Assembly: GCF_937859915.1 (NCBI RefSeq)
Contig: NZ_CALMAW010000122.1
Span: 18,967-82,966 of the forward strand
Direction of reading: 5' to 3'
Source: an uncultured Sphingomonas sp.
GTDB taxonomy: Bacteria > Pseudomonadota > Alphaproteobacteria > Sphingomonadales > Sphingomonadaceae
Length of the DNA: 64,000 nucleotides
The notes under the pieces were generated by a model that was not told the origin of the DNA, did not search any database, and worked only from the letters and a program-made list of their open reading frames with translations. This document shows, piece by piece, positions 61,006 to 64,000 of the stretch; within the stretch, counting starts at the first letter, position 1; each line of letters begins with the position of its first letter. The translations under genes were made by a program, and so were the position numbers.

Positions 61006-61767
61006 ATGCGCAAAGGTCATCGCCCCTCCGGCGCCCCCTCGGGGGGCCGCACCCGCCTGTGGGGACGCCACGCCGTCACCGCCGCCCTCGCCAACCCCGA
61101 GCGGACGCTCCGCAAACTGTGGGGCACGCACGAAGCGATCGCAGCCCTCGGTCTCGCGCCGTCGATCCTCGCTGTACAATATGCCGAGGCCGCAGATCTC
61201 GGCCGGATGGTGCCCAGCGACGCACCGCATCAGGGGCTCGTGCTCGAGACCGATCCGCTGCCCGACAAATGGCTCGACGAATTGTTCGAGCTCGCCACCG
61301 ATCCCGATGACCGCCGCCCGATCATCGTGCTCGATCAGGTCACCGATCCGCATAATGTCGGCGCGGTGCTGCGCTCGGCGGTGGCGTTCGACGCGCTCGG
61401 CATCGTCACCCAGGATCGCCACTCGCCGCCCGAATCGGGAGCGCTGGCGCGCGCCGCCTCGGGCGCGCTCGAGACGCTGCCGTGGATCCGCGTCGTCAAT
61501 CTTTCCCGCGCGCTCGACGAGATGGCGGACGCGGGATACTGGCGGGGCGGCCTGACCGGCCCTACCGACGTGCTGCTCCAGGACGCGAGGCAGCCGGGCA
61601 AGCTTGCGCTGGTGCTGGGCGCCGAGGGCGAAGGCATGCGGCAGAACACGCAGGCGCATTGTGACGTGCTCGCCAAGCTGCCGATCTCGCCCAAGATAGA
61701 GAGCCTTAACATCTCGAACGCCGCCGCGGTGGCGCTCTATGCGGCGGCGACGCGGACGGCGAGCTAG
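61006..61767 (+). CDS. rlmB: 23S rRNA (guanosine-2'-O)-methyltransferase, RlmB/TrmH family
   Basis: 253 aa from ATG 61006. An N-terminal substrate-binding domain (RTRLWGRHAVTAALANPERT) and a SPOUT knot: IIVLDQVTDPHNVGAVLRSA, LVLGAEGEGMRQNT, LPISPKIESLNISNAAAVAL. These are motifs 1-3 of the SpoU class. Methylates the 2'-OH of a guanosine in the 23S peptidyl transferase region. Gene order with tRNA-Tyr is common in related genomes as far as I recall. Confidence 0.92.
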   Translation: MRKGHRPSGAPSGGRTRLWGRHAVTAALANPERTLRKLWGTHEAIAALGLAPSILAVQYAEAADLGRMVPSDAPHQGLVLETDPLPDKWLDELFELATDPDDRRPIIVLDQVTDPHNVGAVLRSAVAFDALGIVTQDRHSPPESGALARAASGALETLPWIRVVNLSRALDEMADAGYWRGGLTGPTDVLLQDARQPGKLALVLGAEGEGMRQNTQAHCDVLAKLPISPKIESLNISNAAAVALYAAATRTAS

Positions 61768-61813
61768 GCTCGACCCGGCCACGCCATGCGATCCGTGCCG
61801 ATAAACCTATCGC

Positions 61814-61890
61814 CATACCGGACTTGATCCGGGATCCAGGGCTTCGCGCGCTGCTCTTGCGGCCCTGGATGCCGGATCGGGTCCGGCATG
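61814..61890. repeat. REP-like inverted repeat downstream of rlmB
   Basis: Arms 61814-61842 (CATACCGGACTTGATCCGGG...) and 61862-61890 pair at about 25 of 29 positions. It separates two convergent genes, rlmB and the ferredoxin gene. Confidence 0.65.
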
Positions 61891-61909
61891 ACGAGGAAAA
61901 GAGGCGCGC

Positions 61910-62227
61910 TCAATCGTCGGGGGCGAGCGTCACGCGAACGCCATCGAGCGCGTCGTTGAACGGGATCTGGCAGGACAGGCGCGATTGCGCGGTGCGCGAG
62001 TCCGAGCTGTCGAGCAGGTCATTCTCGTCCTCGCTCATCGCCGGCAGGCGATCGGTGAAGGCGTCGTCGACATAGACGTGGCAGGTGGCGCAGGAGCAAC
62101 AGCCCCCGCACAGGGCGAGCAATTCGTCGAAGCCGTTGTCGCGGATGACCTCCATCACCGTGAGGCCGGTCTCGCCCTCGACCGTGGTCTCAGTTCCCTC
62201 GCGCGTGACGACGATCATCTTGGGCAT
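61910..62227 (-). CDS. Adrenodoxin-type [2Fe-2S] ferredoxin
   Basis: 105 aa. Cysteine ligands C-x5-C-x2-C in [12 protein letters not shown] and the last one in [28 protein letters not shown] at the start and [19 protein letters not shown] follow the plant/vertebrate-type ferredoxin fold. Electron carrier for monooxygenases, P450s or cluster assembly. Divergent from the glycosylase gene; no operon partner. Confidence 0.93.
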   Translation of the reverse strand: MPKMIVVTREGTETTVEGETGLTVMEVIRDNGFDELLALCGGCCSCATCHVYVDDAFTDRLPAMSEDENDLLDSSDSRTAQSRLSCQIPFNDALDGVRVTLAPDD

Positions 62228-62308
62228 CGAATATCTCTCCGGAACACCTGCGTTTCAGCTAAGGCCAAAGCCGATACGCCGAAGAAACGCAAGAGGATCG
62301 CCAGTCGC

Positions 62309-62947
62309 ATGGGTCTGCCCGCCGACCAGTTGGATGCCGCCATCGCGGCGCTGTGCGCGATCGAGCCTGCGTTCGCGCGGGGTGTCGAGCGAGTCGGCCT
62401 GCCGCAACCGCGCATTTCGGCGCGCGGTTATGCGACGCTGTTGCGGACGATCCTTGGCCAGCAGGTCAGCGTCGCGTCGGCGGCCGCCGTCTACGGCCGA
62501 CTCGCGGCGGCGATGACGGACATCCACGATCCGGTCCGGCTGTCCGCGGCTTCGGATGAGGCGCTGCGCGCGTGCGGGCTCTCGCGGCAGAAGAGCGGCT
62601 ACGCCCGCAGCCTTGCGGGCCTTGTGGCGAGCGGCGAACTCGATCTTGCCAATCTGCCCGCGGACGACGAGGCGGCGATCGCCGAACTGGTCAGGATCAA
62701 GGGGATCGGGCGCTGGTCCGCCGAAATCTACCTGTTGTTCGCGGAGGGGCGGCCCGACATCTGGCCGGCGGGCGATCTTGCGGTGCAGATCGAGACCGGC
62801 CGCATTCTCGGCCTCGCCGAACGCCCGAGCGAAAAGCTGACGCGCGAACTCGCCGAACGCTGGCGGCCCTATCGCGGCGCCGCCGCGATCTTCGCCTGGC
62901 ATCACTATCAGCATGCCAATGGCGGCAAGGCCGCGCTGCCGGTCTGA
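62309..62947 (+). CDS. DNA-3-methyladenine glycosylase II (AlkA-type, HhH-GPD)
   Basis: 212 aa from ATG 62309. The helix-hairpin-helix is LVRIKGIGRWSAEIYLLFAE, followed by the GPD region PAGDLAVQ with the catalytic Asp; LLRTILGQQVSVASAAAVYG precedes it. Small form without the AlkA N-terminal domain. Removes alkylated purines in base-excision repair. Confidence 0.87.
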   Translation: MGLPADQLDAAIAALCAIEPAFARGVERVGLPQPRISARGYATLLRTILGQQVSVASAAAVYGRLAAAMTDIHDPVRLSAASDEALRACGLSRQKSGYARSLAGLVASGELDLANLPADDEAAIAELVRIKGIGRWSAEIYLLFAEGRPDIWPAGDLAVQIETGRILGLAERPSEKLTRELAERWRPYRGAAAIFAWHHYQHANGGKAALPV

Positions 62948-62997
62948 TCGGCACGGGGTGACGGCGGGCGCCCGGCTGGTCTAGAGGCAGCCGCGCC

Positions 62998-64000
62998 ATG
63001 GCCGCGCTCGACACCTTTCTCGCCGCCGCGCTCGAGCGGATCGATTCCCGCCACGAACGCCGCCGCCTGACCGCGACCGCGCTGCAGGCGGGCGGGCGGG
63101 TCCGACGCGGCGGAGCGACGCTGGTCGACTTTTCGAGCAACGACTATCTCGGGCTTGCGACGCATCCGCTGCTCGCCGAGCGCGCCGCCGATTGGGGCGC
63201 ACGCTACGGAGCGGGCTCGGGCGCCTCGCGACTGGTGACCGGCACGCACGACGCCCATCTCGCGGTCGAGGCGAAGATCGCCGCGTTCAAGGGCACCGAG
63301 GCGGCACTGCTGTTTCCGTCGGGATGGCAGTGCAATGCGGCGGTGCTGGCGGCGCTGCTCAAGCCCGTCCCGGATGCGCTGCTGTTCACCGACCGGCTGA
63401 TCCACGCCAGCCTGCACGCCGGCGCCGCCGGTCGTCGCCAGATCCGCTTCCGGCACAATGATCTCGCTCATCTCGCCAGCCTGCTCGACGAACAGCGGGA
63501 CGCGCCGGGACCGCGGCTGATCGTCACCGAAAGCGTGTTCAGCATGGACGGCGACCGCGCCGACATCGCCGGCCTTGCAGCGCTCGCCCGCGCACACGAC
63601 GCCTTCCTCTATGTCGACGAGGCGCATGCGACCGGCGTGCTCGGCCCGCAGGGACGCGGACTGTCCGCGGCGCATCCGGGTGCCGCGAACCTCGTGATGG
63701 GGACGTTCAGCAAGGCATTGGGCGGCTTCGGCGCCTATGTTGCGGGCAGCCGCGGGCTGATCGACTATCTCGTCAACGCCTGCGGCGGCTTCATCTTCTC
63801 GACCGCGCCGCCGCCGGCGATGCTCGGGGCGATCGACGCCGCGCTCGATCTCGTGCCGGGGCTCGACACCGCACGCGCGACGCTGGCAGCGCATGGCGAC
63901 CATCTGCGCGCGCGTCTTGCCTTGGCAGGGATCGACACCGCGGACAGCAGCACGCAGATCATCCCCGCAATCGTCGGCGAGGCGGCGGACGCGCTGGCGC
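62998..64000 (+). CDS. bioF: 8-amino-7-oxononanoate synthase (3' end outside window)
   Basis: 334 residues visible from ATG 62998; the frame is open to the right edge. Alpha-oxoamine synthase fold: FSSNDYLGLATHP, RLVTGTHDAHL, DRLIHASLHAGAAGRRQIRF, IVTESVFSMDGD, FLYVDEAHATGVLGPQGRG, and the PLP lysine at 239 in TFSKALGGFGAYVAG. By length and the HNDLAHLASLL segment it fits BioF, which condenses pimeloyl-CoA/ACP with L-alanine in biotin synthesis; related KBL and serine palmitoyltransferase are less likely. Confidence 0.87.
   Translation, partial: MAALDTFLAAALERIDSRHERRRLTATALQAGGRVRRGGATLVDFSSNDYLGLATHPLLAERAADWGARYGAGSGASRLVTGTHDAHLAVEAKIAAFKGTEAALLFPSGWQCNAAVLAALLKPVPDALLFTDRLIHASLHAGAAGRRQIRFRHNDLAHLASLLDEQRDAPGPRLIVTESVFSMDGDRADIAGLAALARAHDAFLYVDEAHATGVLGPQGRGLSAAHPGAANLVMGTFSKALGGFGAYVAGSRGLIDYLVNACGGFIFSTAPPPAMLGAIDAALDLVPGLDTARATLAAHGDHLRARLALAGIDTADSSTQIIPAIVGEAADALA

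Noticed and set aside
1-64000. CRISPR array, insertion sequence or prophage
   Set aside because: No regularly spaced direct repeats, transposase, integrase, terminase or capsid signatures were seen.

Overview
The window is high-GC DNA with dense, often translationally coupled gene sets (many ATGA/GTGA overlaps), frequent GTG starts, cobalamin- and iron-linked TonB receptors, a secreted Gfo/Idh/MocA enzyme and spore-coat-U type pili. Together with the gene families seen, this suggests an alphaproteobacterium of the Sphingomonadales (Sphingomonas-like). That assignment is inferred from gene content, not from a database search. I found no rRNA, integrase, transposase, CRISPR array or phage structural module; this reads as chromosome.

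Layout. 1-3 kb: end of an exopolysaccharide cluster (pyruvyl transferase, PhyH-type dioxygenase, GT4 glycosyltransferase). 3-8 kb: small genes, a PilZ protein, tRNA-Gly(CCC), an amidohydrolase/decarboxylase, and an L,D-transpeptidase/lipoprotein/PhnA run. 8-14.8 kb: a coupled four-gene operon (HhH, DCC, DUF427, SDR), a frameshifted small gene, an SPL-type radical SAM/phosphoesterase operon, a split SDR, a YghU-like GST and a DUF938 methyltransferase. 14.8-25.3 kb: GH15 glucoamylase/trehalase, Tat-exported glucose-fructose oxidoreductase-like enzyme, LLM oxidoreductase, MpaB/DUF2236 protein, DnaQ-BRCT exonuclease, Tim44-domain protein, pirin, DUF1348 and an M20 peptidase.

25.3-36.8 kb (minus strand) is the centrepiece: a complete alternative complex III (actA-F) followed by a 97-aa membrane protein of unknown function, a SCO copper chaperone and a caa3 oxidase (coxB with fused cytochrome c, coxA with an A2-type YSHPAV motif, coxC, coxD). 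It encodes a quinol-to-oxygen electron path. 37-41 kb: EmrB/EmrA/OprM-type tripartite efflux pump. 42-44.5 kb: alr-dadA D/L-alanine catabolism. 44.5-51.5 kb: a siderophore receptor operon with DUF3649/PepSY/DUF3325 membrane proteins behind a Fur-box-like palindrome, divergent from a TonB receptor controlled by a cobalamin riboswitch. 51.7-55.9 kb: a dual GGDEF-EAL protein, SleB hydrolase and SirB1 protein. 56-60.7 kb: a chaperone-usher operon with spore-coat-U pilins. 60.8-64 kb: tRNA-Tyr, rlmB, ferredoxin, an AlkA-type glycosylase and the start of bioF.

Notable oddities are two apparent single-G deletions (near 10,240 and 12,824), several REP-like inverted repeats, one of them inside the act operon, and a split SDR whose halves meet at TAATG.
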